From assembly GCF_900113925.1 (NCBI RefSeq), contig NZ_FORD01000002.1, positions 124,001 through 188,000 on the forward strand: DNA of 64,000 bases, given 5' to 3'. Positions 26,979 to 37,082 of the stretch are shown here, in pieces. The stretch's first letter is position 1, and the number at the start of each line of letters is the position of its first letter. The translations under genes were made by a program, and so were the position numbers. This DNA is from Nitrosomonas sp. Nm34. GTDB taxonomy: Bacteria; Pseudomonadota; Gammaproteobacteria; Burkholderiales; Nitrosomonadaceae. The notes under the pieces are model-generated. The model searched no databases, was not told the DNA's origin, and saw only the letters and a program-made list of their open reading frames with translations.

Positions 26979-27962
26979 CTAAACGCATGGAGGCAGGTCT
27001 GTATGAATCAATACTTTGATTGGTTTTTGACTGATACTGAATTTTATTGTGCTTCCTGCTTCAATATCGCGATTGCGGAAATAATCGCCATCTACCTGCA
27101 GAGGGTAGGAGGGGCTGTGTAAGGTAAGGGAGATGCTTTCTCCTGAAAAATATTGCAGAGGAAATCCTGCAGGCTTGTGTTGAAGCATACGCAATGCTTT
27201 AATCAATTCATGTTGACGCTTTGCGTCAGGTAAAAAACCAAGGACAAGCTTTTTTAAAGATGGGCTGGCAGTAGGAACAAGTTGTAAATTTCTTGCATAA
27301 GCTGCGCTATTAGCCACTATGACATAGCCTGATTGGCAATCAATGACAGCTTGCCCATCAACATGGACTGTCACGATAGGGTGGTGTAAAAAAACTAAGG
27401 CGTTAAGTCCGCTCCAAACATAAGCAGAATCACTGATCGGTCCTTTTCGTTTGCCAATCAGCTTGATTGTGAGCGAATCAAAACCCATCGAAGCCATAAT
27501 AAAGAATGGCTTTTCTCCCTGAATCCCATTGCCGCTGATCAGGCCATAAAACTGCTCCAGACATCTTCCATCCGTTATCGCTCGCAGTAAATCCTTTGGG
27601 TTTGCACTCATTCCATAGGAATGGGCAAATAGGGACTCGTTTCCACCGGGAACCATGTAAACGGGGGTATCTGTTTTACTAAGTAAAGGAAGGAGTTTTC
27701 TGACTGTTCCATCACCCCCGACCACGACTATAAGATCATGTCCTGTCATGGCTGTCTCGAGAGGTAGGTAAGATTTCATTTTTTTCTTTGACTCGCAGAC
27801 CTCCACCGCTATCCCATGATGAGCAAGAAATCTCCCATATTCATGGGCTAATGATTCTGTATTGCCCGCACTGGAAATAGGATTGAAAATAATTAATATT
27901 TTTTGAGGAGAGGGAATGGTAATCAGTGTTCCCTTTGGCAGAAATGTGCTTTCATTTTTCAC
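26979..27962 (-). CDS. Diacylglycerol kinase-family lipid kinase
   Basis: A 327-residue soluble lipid kinase of the DagK/YegS/sphingosine-kinase fold. The catalytic domain has ILIIFNPISSAGN (residues about 20-32) and VVVGGDGTVRKLLPLL, the GGDGT nucleotide motif. Further on, PGGNESLFAH replaces the usual PLGTGNDFA loop. It would phosphorylate diacylglycerol or another lipid alcohol. The same operon region encodes enzymes that make diacylglycerol from phospholipid, so a role in recycling it is an inference. The start at 27962 is GTG with a weak ribosome site. It is separated from olsB by 408 bases with a repeat, so it is probably a separate transcript. Confidence 0.8.
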   Translation of the reverse strand: MKNESTFLPKGTLITIPSPQKILIIFNPISSAGNTESLAHEYGRFLAHHGIAVEVCESKKKMKSYLPLETAMTGHDLIVVVGGDGTVRKLLPLLSKTDTPVYMVPGGNESLFAHSYGMSANPKDLLRAITDGRCLEQFYGLISGNGIQGEKPFFIMASMGFDSLTIKLIGKRKGPISDSAYVWSGLNALVFLHHPIVTVHVDGQAVIDCQSGYVIVANSAAYARNLQLVPTASPSLKKLVLGFLPDAKRQHELIKALRMLQHKPAGFPLQYFSGESISLTLHSPSYPLQVDGDYFRNRDIEAGSTIKFSISQKPIKVLIHTDLPPCV

Positions 27963-28593
27963 GGAAAATTAATAAAGATCTGATTAACTAATTACTTCGT
28001 TAATTTAGTTTCTTTAATAAATTGGTAAACGAACCAATCACGGCGGGAGTTTATTTGACTAAAATTGAGTTGACTTTTTTCAAGTGAAAAACTTTTAAAA
28101 CTAGACCAAATCTTGAATAATTTTCCTGAATTGTAAAAAAATTTCACCCGATTGGTGGAAATCAACCTGAATCATAAAATGTTAACACTAATGGAATGCT
28201 ACCAATTGATGATGACAAACAGATGACAGTATTATTAAAGCTTCGTGTATAAGCGATTTATCGAAATGAGAAAAAATCTCGGTATTTTTCTCCATCAGAA
28301 ATACGTGTTTCTACTTATTTATTATTCCTTGTGGGTAGTCTAAGATAAATCATTATCTCGGCTAGTGACCTTTCTTGTCTCTTAAAACTATGCAAAGCGA
28401 ATCGTGTGAGCAGGCATAACAAGATGAGAGAGAAAATAGATGACGAGGGAGTCAGTCAGCATTACGTTGCTAATGGATAGAACAGTAAGAACAGTGATTG
28501 AGTAATTTATGCCGATTTTATCAGTCGCGATGTGATGGAAACTGGCTGACGAGACTTCCAAAAATTTCACCGCTTTAGATAAGGAGACCTATC
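27963..28593. other. Long AT-rich intergenic stretch
   Basis: About 630 bases between divergent transcripts (lipid kinase to the left, Hsp20 to the right). It must hold both promoters. No sigma-32-type heat-shock promoter could be assigned with confidence, and no repeat of families A or B is present. The minus-strand frame at 28388-28570 has no support. Confidence 0.4.
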
Positions 28594-29070
28594 ATGAAAA
28601 GTGCCCAGCACCCCGCTTCATCTCTGCAAAGTAAATCAAGTGCTACGCAACCATCTTCAACTCAGCCCAGTATCGTTGCTCGATCTGATCTACTTGCTAC
28701 TGTTGAGGATTGGCTTGGTAACTTAGGCATACGTATCGGAGAATTATCTGTAATGAAAGTTGATTTATCAGAAAATGATACTGCATATACTATTCTTGCT
28801 GATATTCCTGGTGTCAATAAAGAGAATATAAAAGTTGATTTGGAAAGTAACCGTATTTCCATCAAAGTCGAGAAAAAGAAAGAGGTGGAACAAAAAGAGG
28901 GGGAAAGGTTTATCTCCAGAGAACGCTCTTGGGAATCTATCTCCCGTTCAGTCAGACTGGATGAGGAAATCGATGTGAATAAAGCTCAAGCTAAGTATGA
29001 AAATGGTGTGCTAACATTGACGATGCCAAAAAAACATGTCAAAGCTATCAAGCAGCTTGAGATCAAATAA
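28594..29070 (+). CDS. Small heat-shock protein (Hsp20 family)
   Basis: A 158-residue sHsp. A Ser/Thr/Gln-rich N-terminal arm (residues 1-30) precedes the alpha-crystallin domain (about 52-150), with ADIPGVNKENIKVDLESNRI and the final block YENGVLTLTMPKKH. The C-terminal I-x-I/V anchor is reduced to QLEIK. It holds unfolding proteins for refolding by ATP-dependent chaperones. A strong AAGGAGA precedes the ATG. A divergent GroEL follows 245 bases downstream in the same direction, so the two may form a stress module. A paralogue lies at 46408-47040 with a longer N-terminal arm. Confidence 0.93.
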   Translation: MKSAQHPASSLQSKSSATQPSSTQPSIVARSDLLATVEDWLGNLGIRIGELSVMKVDLSENDTAYTILADIPGVNKENIKVDLESNRISIKVEKKKEVEQKEGERFISRERSWESISRSVRLDEEIDVNKAQAKYENGVLTLTMPKKHVKAIKQLEIK

Positions 29071-29314
29071 TTAAAGAGAGGCGAGCATTTTTTGCTGCGG
29101 AGGTACTTATGCCTAGAGGAAAATGATGGTTTACAAACTGGGGCTACGTGTCACTTTGATCTTGTGTTCTTGTGTTCTTGTACTAACCTCAGTATAAATT
29201 ATGATCAGATGAAGAAGATGAACTGGACTTTTGCCTCAGCTCAGTTTATTGGATAGTTCTGTTGTAATAAAATAATCAGAGCAAGACCATAAAAAATTCA
29301 TTCAGGAGGCTCCG

Positions 29315-30910
29315 TTGCCGGCAAAGCAAATCCTGTTTCAGGATGCGGTATACAGCAAAATTGTCAGGGGCATGGATATTCTGGCCAATGCAGTCAGGAT
29401 CACACTAGGCCCGCGAGGCCGCAACGTCATTCTCGAACGCCCGAATGGCCCACCTCTTGTTGCCAATTCTGGCGTGGTGGTGGCGAAGGAAATCGAGCTT
29501 GAAGACAAATTTGAAAACATGGGTGCGCTCATGGTGAGAGAAGTGGCCAGCAAAACATCTAGTGTGGCTGGCGATGGGACTACCACTGCGACTATCCTCG
29601 CCCAGGTGATCGTGCATGAAGGGATGAAGTTTGTGATGGCAGGAATGAATCCAATGGATTTGAAGCGCGGCATTGACATAGCGATTACGGCTATAGTGAA
29701 AGCCCTTAAGGAAGTATCCAAACCCTGCTCAACCCGAAAAGAAATTGCTCAGGTGGCGACAATATCTGCTAATGCAGATACTGAGGTCGGTGAAATGATT
29801 GCTGAAACCATAGAGAAAATAGGCAAGGAGGGGGTCATTACGGTCGAAGATGGCCAGAGTCTGCAAAACGAATTGGAAATAGTAGAAGGAATGCAGTTTG
29901 ATCAAGGCTACTTATCTCCCTACTTTATCAATCACCCAGACCAGCAGAAGGCAGAACTGGATGATCCTTATATCCTTCTGTCTGAAAAGAAAATAAGCAA
30001 TATCCATGACCTATTACCGTTACTGGAGCAAGTCTCCCAGGCTAATCGCCCATTACTGATCATTGCAGAGGATGTTGAGGGAGAGGCGCTGGCAACACTG
30101 GTGATCAATAATATTCACGGCATTGTTAAATCCATAGCTGTCAAAGCGCCGGGATTGGGTGACCGACGCAAGGCGATGCTGGAAGATATGGCCGTTCTCA
30201 CTGGGGGCATGGTAATCGCTGAGACAACCGGTCTTCTACTTCAAAAGATGACGCTGCAAGATCTTGGCCAGGCCAAGCGTGTCGAAGTGGATAAGGAAAC
30301 GACGACTTTGATTGGTGGAATGGGAAAGATTGAACAGATTCAAAGTCGTATCCAACAAATTCGCCAACAGATTGAAACAGCTTCAAACGGTTACGATAAG
30401 GAAAAATCACAGGAACGTCTCGCCAAGCTTGTTGGCGGAGTAGCCATCATCAAAGTGGGTGCCGCTACTGAAACGGGAATGAAAGAGAAAAAGAGCCGGA
30501 TTGAAGATGCTTTGCGTGCCGCTCGCGCTGCTGTGGAAGAGGGGATTGGGCCAGGAGGAGGGGTTGCCTTATTACGAGCCAGAACAGCGATCAGACGACT
30601 AAAAGGTGATAATTCTGAACAGGATGCTGGTATTCAGATTGTACTGCGGGCGCTAGAAGACCCTTTACGGCAAATCGTAACCAATGCGGGAGATGAGCCC
30701 TCTATCGTGCTCGCCAATGTATTGAAAAATACCGGTAACTTTGGTTATAACGCAGCCTCTAAGGAATATGGTGACCTTTTGGAAATGGGCGTTCTCGATC
30801 CCACCAAGGTGACACGTTGTGCCTTGCAGAATGCCGCTTCAATTGCCGGTCTGATTCTTAGTGCCAATATCATGATCGCTGGTTTATCTGAAGAGGCTCA
30901 AGCCGTATAA
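29315..30910 (+). CDS. groEL: Divergent second-type GroEL chaperonin
   Basis: A 531-residue group I chaperonin subunit starting with TTG behind AGGAGG. The equatorial ATP loop [15 protein letters not shown] is intact (the Asp87 equivalent). So is [16 protein letters not shown], which carries the Asp398 equivalent. However, where E. coli has TKDGVSVAREIELED, this protein has [15 protein letters not shown], so the second catalytic aspartate (Asp52) is Ser. The protein ends at [11 protein letters not shown] and lacks the GGM-repeat tail. There is no groES before it. It is likely a specialised paralogue; a housekeeping groESL should exist elsewhere. A reduced ATPase is inferred from published D52 mutants. 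Confidence 0.93.
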   Translation: MPAKQILFQDAVYSKIVRGMDILANAVRITLGPRGRNVILERPNGPPLVANSGVVVAKEIELEDKFENMGALMVREVASKTSSVAGDGTTTATILAQVIVHEGMKFVMAGMNPMDLKRGIDIAITAIVKALKEVSKPCSTRKEIAQVATISANADTEVGEMIAETIEKIGKEGVITVEDGQSLQNELEIVEGMQFDQGYLSPYFINHPDQQKAELDDPYILLSEKKISNIHDLLPLLEQVSQANRPLLIIAEDVEGEALATLVINNIHGIVKSIAVKAPGLGDRRKAMLEDMAVLTGGMVIAETTGLLLQKMTLQDLGQAKRVEVDKETTTLIGGMGKIEQIQSRIQQIRQQIETASNGYDKEKSQERLAKLVGGVAIIKVGAATETGMKEKKSRIEDALRAARAAVEEGIGPGGGVALLRARTAIRRLKGDNSEQDAGIQIVLRALEDPLRQIVTNAGDEPSIVLANVLKNTGNFGYNAASKEYGDLLEMGVLDPTKVTRCALQNAASIAGLILSANIMIAGLSEEAQAV

Positions 30911-30960
30911 AGCAAGCTAAATAAATTAAACAGAGCTGGGGGGATGGGTGTAAGTGCCTA

Positions 30961-31040
30961 ATACCATTTGGAAGTCGCACATGATACGAAGGCGACGGCA
31001 AAGAGAAGCCGACAAAGTCAGTTTGATCTGGAAATGGAAT
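30961..31040 (-). repeat. Family A repeat, short reverse copy
   Basis: 80 bases: ATACCATTTGGAAGTCGCAC at the left, AGCCGACAAAGTCAGTTTGA in the core, and CTGGAAATGGAAT at the right. The central part is shortened relative to the 105-base copies. Confidence 0.65.
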
Positions 31041-31183
31041 TACAAATCTGGGGAATAGTTTGATGCTTGGTCATGAGTAAGGATATGTGGGCATCCAGTC
31101 TGAAATCTCTCAATATATTTTCCCTTTGTTAAGAGAGGGATAATCCTAAAGATCGCTCTTGGGATGATGGCAATCGTGATTAA

Positions 31184-32095
31184 TCAGATTTGCAACCATT
31201 GTTGAATCTGTTCCCGATGTTGCGCATACCACATTCTGCCAATTTCTAATGCCTTTTGCTGGAATACTGGATTATTTGCAGAATCCATATTACCTGGCAT
31301 ATCATAATTTTTTAGATAATGATTGATATATAACACACGATCACCCAATATCTCCTCAGTAATTTTGACATTTGCAATCATTTTTTCCCTAAGAATTAAT
31401 GAAGCGATCCCTTTTGCTGACCATTGAACTCCGCCATATCCACAGGCTTTTATGCCATTTATAGCGAAACTGCGCCAGCCTGATCCAATGGAAAGTACTT
31501 TTATATCATATTCCTTCCAAAACCTTTTAGCATGAAGATAGACACTAAGGCCAGGATTATTCATACCTATGCCCCCATCGATTCGCCAGCTCCCATCTTC
31601 CATTTGTACGGGAGGATAATAGGCTGGTGCAGCCGTGCAAGCATCTGCCACCTCGCTAAGAAGAAAATCCGGCTGACTCTCATTGGTGAAAATTTCTAAC
31701 TGATCCCGATTAAGGTTGAAGCTGGGAATCAATATTCGTTTATTAAGTGATGAAAGCCTTAAGTTTCCTAATGCCTTTTTTAATACCAGGCTTTTGGGTG
31801 TGCCTTTATATTTGGGGCGAATTTGCAGTAGATTTAGCAATCTGCTCATCCTATGTTCTGCCATCATTTTTTCTAACATTTTCTCTTGGAGAACAGTATG
31901 GATTATCTCTTTGGCAGTCAATGTCCGGCCCAGAATTAAACATGCAATCAGCCCCCCGGATGATGAGCCCGCAACCATGTCAAATAAATTGTAGGTTGAA
32001 GAACTGCTATCCTCTTCCAGACAAGCTAATACGCTAAGTTGAATTAACAAATGGCTACCGCCTCCATCTAAACTCAAAACATATTTGTGTTGCAC
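31184..32095 (-). CDS. Patatin-like phospholipase
   Basis: A 303-residue patatin-fold lipid acyl hydrolase. The oxyanion loop LDGGGSHLLIQL is near the N-terminus, the nucleophile elbow is GSSSGG (about residues 45-50), and the catalytic aspartate lies in WRIDGGIGMNNPG. The usual arginine of DGGGxRG is replaced (SHLL), as in some members. It would release fatty acids from membrane phospholipids or storage lipid. It starts with GTG behind GGGAGA and has no signal peptide. Nearby genes for phospholipid replacement make a role in lipid turnover plausible, but it is transcribed alone. Confidence 0.87.
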   Translation of the reverse strand: MQHKYVLSLDGGGSHLLIQLSVLACLEEDSSSSTYNLFDMVAGSSSGGLIACLILGRTLTAKEIIHTVLQEKMLEKMMAEHRMSRLLNLLQIRPKYKGTPKSLVLKKALGNLRLSSLNKRILIPSFNLNRDQLEIFTNESQPDFLLSEVADACTAAPAYYPPVQMEDGSWRIDGGIGMNNPGLSVYLHAKRFWKEYDIKVLSIGSGWRSFAINGIKACGYGGVQWSAKGIASLILREKMIANVKITEEILGDRVLYINHYLKNYDMPGNMDSANNPVFQQKALEIGRMWYAQHREQIQQWLQI

Positions 32096-32387
32096 AACCG
32101 ATCTCCCGGGATTTATGTTACTACGTATGAGATGTATGCTATTAGCTGCGAGGTGGATGTATTTTTGAACTCATGGCTACTGGATTCTGCAGTACAGCAA
32201 AATTTTTCAAGGGGAACTATACTTTTCATTATTACCCTATAAATCGCTTTTAAAAAGTTGAGTAGGGAAATGAATTCTAAAAAGAATTGATTAAACTTTC
32301 TTGAAGTTTATGTTAAATATGGATGCAATCTTTGTTAGGAAAACATGATCTACCACAGATGAGATAGATTGCCGAGAACGAGTTTTT

Positions 32388-33425
32388 ATGCCTGCTGCTA
32401 ATACCACTAATACCTTGAAACAGTTATTACCTGAGCTACAACAAATTGAAGCAATGATTCATTTGGGTGATAGAACAGGTCTAAGCAGTCAAGTGCTTTG
32501 TCATTTATCCTGTGATGAAGGTAGCTTGCCAATTTATGCCATAACACTCGGTAACAGGGCACGAACTGTTCCTTGTATTACCTATGTTGCAGGTGTCCAT
32601 GGGCTAGAGCGCATTGGAACACAAGTTGTCATTGCTTTTCTGGAAGCTCTGCTGGAACGCTTGAAGTGGGATCAGGTTTTGAGTGATATTCTGCAGCGGG
32701 TATGCATTAATTTTTTACCGCTCATTAATCCGGTTGGTATGCTTAACTATACCCGTGCGAATGGGCAAGGGGTTGACCTGATGCGTAATGCCCCGGTAGA
32801 TAGCCATGAAAAAACCATCTGGCTGGCAGGGGGGCACCGGATTTCATCTTATTTGCCATGGTACCGTGGGAAGGCTTCTGAAGGGATGCAGCCTGAAGCA
32901 CAAGCGTTATGTGATTTTATTACCCGGGAGGTTTTTTCTGCCCCGTTCAGCCTGGTTCTGGATTGCCATTCCGGTTTTGGTACGCGTAATCAGATCTGGT
33001 TTCCTTATGCCAGGAGCCGACTTGAACCTATTAAACATTTAAAAGAAGTTTTTTATCTGCGTAAGCTTTTTATGCAGACTTATCCCTATCAAGATTATCT
33101 TTTTGAGCCACAATCACAACATTACCTGGTACATGGTGATCTTTGGGATTTTCTTTATCTGAAATCGCTGGCAAGTGATCATATTTTTCTGCCATTAACG
33201 CTGGAAATGGGATCCTGGCGATGGATTCGCAAGAATCCGCTGCAGTTACGTCAATTACAGGGGCTTTATCATCCGATAAAACCACACCGGCTTAACCGAG
33301 TGCTGAGGGGGCATTTAATACTGATGGAATTTCTGTTGCACGCGACTTTATCTTATGAAAACTGGCTTATTAAGAGTGACTCACTGGAATTAGAGCAACA
33401 AGCGCGGGCGCTGTGGTACACATGA
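32388..33425 (+). CDS. M14-type zinc carboxypeptidase-like protein (DUF2817)
   Basis: A 345-residue protein with metallocarboxypeptidase-like zinc ligands. GVHGLERIG supplies the HxxE pair (about residue 70), VLDCHSGFG the second histidine, and LTLEMGSW the likely catalytic glutamate. Without a signal peptide it should act in the cytosol on small peptides or amides. Its stop overlaps the start of an alpha/beta hydrolase by 4 bases (ATGA), so the two form an operon. The substrate is unknown; DUF2817-type members are poorly studied. The ribosome site at the ATG is weak. Confidence 0.8.
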   Translation: MPAANTTNTLKQLLPELQQIEAMIHLGDRTGLSSQVLCHLSCDEGSLPIYAITLGNRARTVPCITYVAGVHGLERIGTQVVIAFLEALLERLKWDQVLSDILQRVCINFLPLINPVGMLNYTRANGQGVDLMRNAPVDSHEKTIWLAGGHRISSYLPWYRGKASEGMQPEAQALCDFITREVFSAPFSLVLDCHSGFGTRNQIWFPYARSRLEPIKHLKEVFYLRKLFMQTYPYQDYLFEPQSQHYLVHGDLWDFLYLKSLASDHIFLPLTLEMGSWRWIRKNPLQLRQLQGLYHPIKPHRLNRVLRGHLILMEFLLHATLSYENWLIKSDSLELEQQARALWYT

Positions 33426-34189
33426 AATATCCCGAGCATTTTGTATTGATTCGAGGATTGTTGCGTGAAACCAGACACTGGGGAGGGTTTACCGAGTATC
33501 TGCAGCAACAGTTTCCTCATGCGAATATTAGTATGCTGGATATTCCTGGTAATGGCCGGTTGCATGATGTTACCAGCCCAAAAACGATTGCAGGCATGAC
33601 AGAAGCATTGCGCGAGAAAGTGTCCAACAACCAGCCGCTCAGACTGATTGCACTTTCCATGGGAGGGATGATTGCGATTGATTGGATGATGCGCTATCCG
33701 GATGAAGTGGACGCGGCCGTTTTAATCAATACCAGTGCCAGACCGCTTTCACCGTTTTATCACCGTCTACGCTGGACGATTTATCCCCATGTTATAAAAA
33801 TGATTTTTCAGTCATCTTTGCAAAAGGAATCGGATATTCTGACTCTGACTTCAAATCGTCACAGCCACAACAGTCAATTGCTTACGACCTGGCAACAATG
33901 GCAACAAGAAAACCCCGTGTCAACTGTCAGCGCGAGAAACCAATTCCTGGCTGCGTTAAAATTTTCGATAACCTCCAAACCGAAGCAACCAGTACTTATT
34001 GTAGCCAGTCGGGCTGATCGCCTGGTGGATTATCGCTGTAGCCTGAAATTGGCGCAGACTTGGCAAACAAGCTATATGGAGCATGATACGGCTGGCCATG
34101 ATCTATCACTGGATGAGCCAGAGTGGCTGGCAAATATCATCAAGCAATGGTTTAACTCTGATTTTCTTCAACTGCTGGAATTTAAATAA
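33422..34189 (+). CDS. Alpha/beta hydrolase
   Basis: A 255-residue hydrolase when started at the ATG that overlaps the upstream stop; a GTG three codons earlier is possible. The nucleophile elbow is ALSMGGMIAID (serine near 85), the oxyanion region lies in LIRGLLRETRHWGG, and the acid and histidine fit ASRADRLVD and AGHDLSLDEP. It resembles BioH/esterase-type cytosolic hydrolases. It is translationally coupled to the M14-like gene. Its TAA stop codon is shared with the first bases of a family B element (34188), which may have trimmed the original C-terminus. Confidence 0.85.
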   Translation: MKYPEHFVLIRGLLRETRHWGGFTEYLQQQFPHANISMLDIPGNGRLHDVTSPKTIAGMTEALREKVSNNQPLRLIALSMGGMIAIDWMMRYPDEVDAAVLINTSARPLSPFYHRLRWTIYPHVIKMIFQSSLQKESDILTLTSNRHSHNSQLLTTWQQWQQENPVSTVSARNQFLAALKFSITSKPKQPVLIVASRADRLVDYRCSLKLAQTWQTSYMEHDTAGHDLSLDEPEWLANIIKQWFNSDFLQLLEFK

Positions 34190-36057
34190 CGTGAGTTCGA
34201 CATAAGAATCATCATATTACAACTGAAAGAGCTTGAGAAAACCTAATATTAAAGAGTCTCTTCTCATGGAACGCGTAAGCCACTAGTCAGTCCACCAATT
34301 AATTAAAAAGTTAAATGGATTGCGATGGTGGGAATGCTCGATTTGCGAGATACTATTCTTCCATTGGTCATTGGCGGCGTTTCAATGATTGAGCGTTTAC
34401 ATAAACATAAGTGCTGCCCTCCACGGCTCAAACTCTTTACAAAAATCGTCCCTTGTTTAAGGGTAATGTAAGGGAAAGCACAGCAGCAGCACCAGCACCA
34501 GCAAATGAATCAACCGATAACTCAATGACACATGAAGATGTAAGAGCGCTCTTTTAGGGTATATCGTTATTCATACATAAAACCTCCATGTTTATTAACG
34601 GAAGCATTCAACTTTTTAATAAAGCAGAGATGAGCTAAATGAAAAATCGTTTCGTTTCTAGTCAGTGCTACCTCGTTAGTATAAAAAACCGTATAGCTTC
34701 ATACTTCTGCAATAATCCATCAGTATTATAAAAGCTATCTAGAAAGTGTTAGAAAATCATGGAATCGATTTCTAGCCATAGGTAGTTACTAGCTAAACTT
34801 CCTCTCATCAGGTAGCTGTCTATTTTAATCTGCCAAGAGAAACGTAGTCGGTGAAGTGCATACGTCCTTGCACAAAACCCTTGAGGGTATTTTAAAAATA
34901 CGCTTACGAATCAGGTTGTGAGAAGCATGTAACCCCATACCTATACCGATCAATAAGCGATGACTTGTTATAGAAAGGCTTACTAAATGATTAAAAGTAC
35001 AGATTCAGTTACTCAACTATTAATCGAGAGCAGGCCAAGTGATTATTTTTCTCTGATGCATTCTTTAGCACCAATTTTGCGTATGTTGAATGCTCCATCT
35101 TCAACAGTTCGCGCAAACTGTGAGCCAAATTCCCGGTCTTTCCTGTATTTGAAACTGGCTAATTATTCGATGCTCGAAGCGATGGCAAATCGCATGGGTA
35201 TTAGTCTAAACGATATAACAAATGAAGTGATAAATATAGGGATTGCATACATTCTCAGTCATTTGAAAAAAGACTCTAAGAAGAAAATTAATGAATTGGC
35301 TGAGATAATTATTCAGGAGGTCGAATTAGAAAACCTTTTGAGGGAAGAAAAAATACCTAACGGACTGAATGATACAGCAGCTTAAATGTGTTTTGGTAAA
35401 TTATATGAAAAGTTAAATTGATTTTTAGAGACAAATAGTATGGAAAACATCAAAACTAGAAGCTTTTGGTTTAAGTTGGTCAAGTCTCTAGAACCTTATA
35501 AAAATGTGAGTTCGACATAAGGCTCACATCATCACATCTGGAAGAGTTTGTGGGAGTCTGAGATTAATTGAAGGTCTCTTCTCACGAAAGGCGTAAGGCA
35601 CCAATTCAGCTATCAGATTAACAAAAAAGTTAAATGGACTGCGATGGGGATGCTGGCTTTAACAGCATAAAGGTACCACAAGCTGCCTTTGTTGCAACTC
35701 AACAACGCGGTTGTGGCTCCCTAATCCTGGGAAATAGATGGCTAATACCTCAACATGTAATTCAGATAATAGTGTTTAAACGTCTGGTAGCCCGACAGAT
35801 AAAATTCCGCCCATGATTGTCATGACTTCACTTAGACACAGATTCCCTCGTCGACAATGCCGTTTTAGCGATGACTCCGACAGGCACTCCTCTCACTGCG
35901 ACTCAAACCCTTTGCAAAATCGTTAATTGCACAAATAATCAATAGCATAGTATCCATCGGAATCTGACTCCTTTAGTGATGAAGTTCTTTTTAAAATTGC
36001 TTCATCATGAGAAATTCAGATTCATTTTGCTGCTTTTTTATCCCAAACTCACGTTAG
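34188..36057 (+). mobile_element. Family B composite element, copy 1
   Basis: Left end AACGTGAGTTCGACATAAG at 34188; right end ATCCCAAACTCACGTTA at about 36057, in inverted orientation. A second left-type end (ATGTGAGTTCGACATAAG) starts near 35504. Between the two halves lies the 132-residue gene 34987-35385 and a truncated short frame (35440-35520). The same 1.8 kb arrangement occurs in reverse at 42346-44158. No transposase is encoded, so movement would need one in trans. Confidence 0.7.
34987..35385 (+). CDS. Unknown 132-residue protein in a family B element, possible RHH fold
   Basis: The protein has an unstructured start, then SFLYLKLANYSMLEAMANRM followed by GISLNDITNEVINIGIAYIL. This strand-helix-helix pattern resembles ribbon-helix-helix (CopG/Arc-like) DNA-binding proteins. 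The C-terminus is a charged helix (KKINELAEIIIQEVELENLL). The homologue at 42985-43383 keeps the frame with about 80 percent identity, so the gene has been under selection. AGAAAGG lies before the ATG. The DNA-binding role is inferred from the pattern only. Confidence 0.6.
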   Translation: MIKSTDSVTQLLIESRPSDYFSLMHSLAPILRMLNAPSSTVRANCEPNSRSFLYLKLANYSMLEAMANRMGISLNDITNEVINIGIAYILSHLKKDSKKKINELAEIIIQEVELENLLREEKIPNGLNDTAA

Positions 36058-36598
36058 TGATGATAATGTGCTGATTCTTGTTCGTTGAACGAACCACAAG
36101 CTACGCTTCCAACAGACGCCGATGAGCCTTCTGGCTCCCCGCCAGGTCCGGCTATGGAGGGCACACATAAGGCAATAAAAAAGCCGCATAGCTTAGCGAT
36201 TGCGGCTCATCACCGCTGACATTTAGGTCTCGACATCAAAAGAAAACTGCAAAAATCCTTCGTGCTCGTTACGCAAAGCAGCAGAAAAACTGATATGACA
36301 GACCCGACTTGCACTAGCCTTATATTTGATACATTTGGTTACGTACAGGATTTTCTTATTACTCATCCTTATCCCCCTACTGGTAATATGACTTGATTGC
36401 TACACAAAAATTTAACGAATAGCCAGTAAACTAATTCTGGCAATCTGCAATAGATTATTTTCTCACTTCAATCGATTTGAGAATGGCAATTTTAGTAATG
36501 ACAGAATGATGGAAATCAGACTTATCAAACTGCACTACTTTTTTGGTAGCAAGATTCGTGAGTATTACACAACCTAATCTTTTTACCCTCGCCCTATC
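35386..36598. other. Second half of the composite element and spacer
   Basis: 35504-36057 is a non-coding MITE-like segment with close similarity to the reverse complement of 42346-42868. After 36058 follow short inverted segments and the conserved upstream region of the zinc-ribbon gene. No further gene was recognised. Confidence 0.45.
36455..36580 (-). pseudogene. Fragment of a divergent gene beside the zinc-ribbon locus
   Basis: The minus strand reads ILTNLATKKVVQFDKSDF and VITKIAILKSIEVRK before a stop. It aligns with the fragment at 4312-4450. No start codon belongs to this short conserved part. Confidence 0.35.
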
Positions 36599-36994
36599 AT
36601 GACCATCGAAATTATTAAAAAACTTATTAATGAACATGAATCTATTGAAAATCTTAAAGAGCAGCTTCTGCTTTTGAAGGACCAGATCGTAGCTTACGAG
36701 AATGAGCTTTGTGCATACAGAATAAAGACTTCTGCTTTGGCGGATCTGATGTGCAATCTTGAATCTGAAATTAAGAATCTTAAGCTCGAAAACGGCGCAT
36801 TGAATGAAAAGATTGAAAGTTTCCATAGCAGAAATCCTCAGGTTTATCGATGTAGATATTGCAGTTCGACAAAGCTAATAAGCACAGGCGGTGCACCACA
36901 TAGAATATTTGGAGATATGGGCATAGTCGATGCTTCCTTCACTTGTCTGGATTGTGATAAAGAATCAGTAATTACGCTTGATGCTCTTAAATAG
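36599..36994 (+). CDS. Coiled-coil protein with C-terminal zinc ribbon, paralogue
   Basis: A 131-residue protein collinear with the one at 3896-4291 and equal in length. It has an N-terminal helix (KKLINEHESIENLKEQLLLL and LESEIKNLKLENGALNEKIE) and two knuckles, CRYCSS and CLDCDK. CCCTATC before the ATG is conserved in both copies, and so is about 130 bases further upstream, which points to duplication of the whole locus. Function is unknown. Downstream, a conserved 75-base leader is followed by a different small gene at each locus. Confidence 0.7.
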   Translation: MTIEIIKKLINEHESIENLKEQLLLLKDQIVAYENELCAYRIKTSALADLMCNLESEIKNLKLENGALNEKIESFHSRNPQVYRCRYCSSTKLISTGGAPHRIFGDMGIVDASFTCLDCDKESVITLDALK

Positions 36995-37082
36995 CTTCTT
37001 TATATATTGGCTGAATAGGCATCCTCTCCTATGCTGATAGAATAGTTAGTTCCACCCAACTATTAACAACAATGGAGAACCG

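Noticed and set aside
28020..29314. CIRCE or sigma-32 control sites before hsp20 and groEL
   Set aside because: No TTAGCACTC-N9-GAGTGCTAA and no convincing sigma-32 -35/-10 pair were found by reading both gaps.
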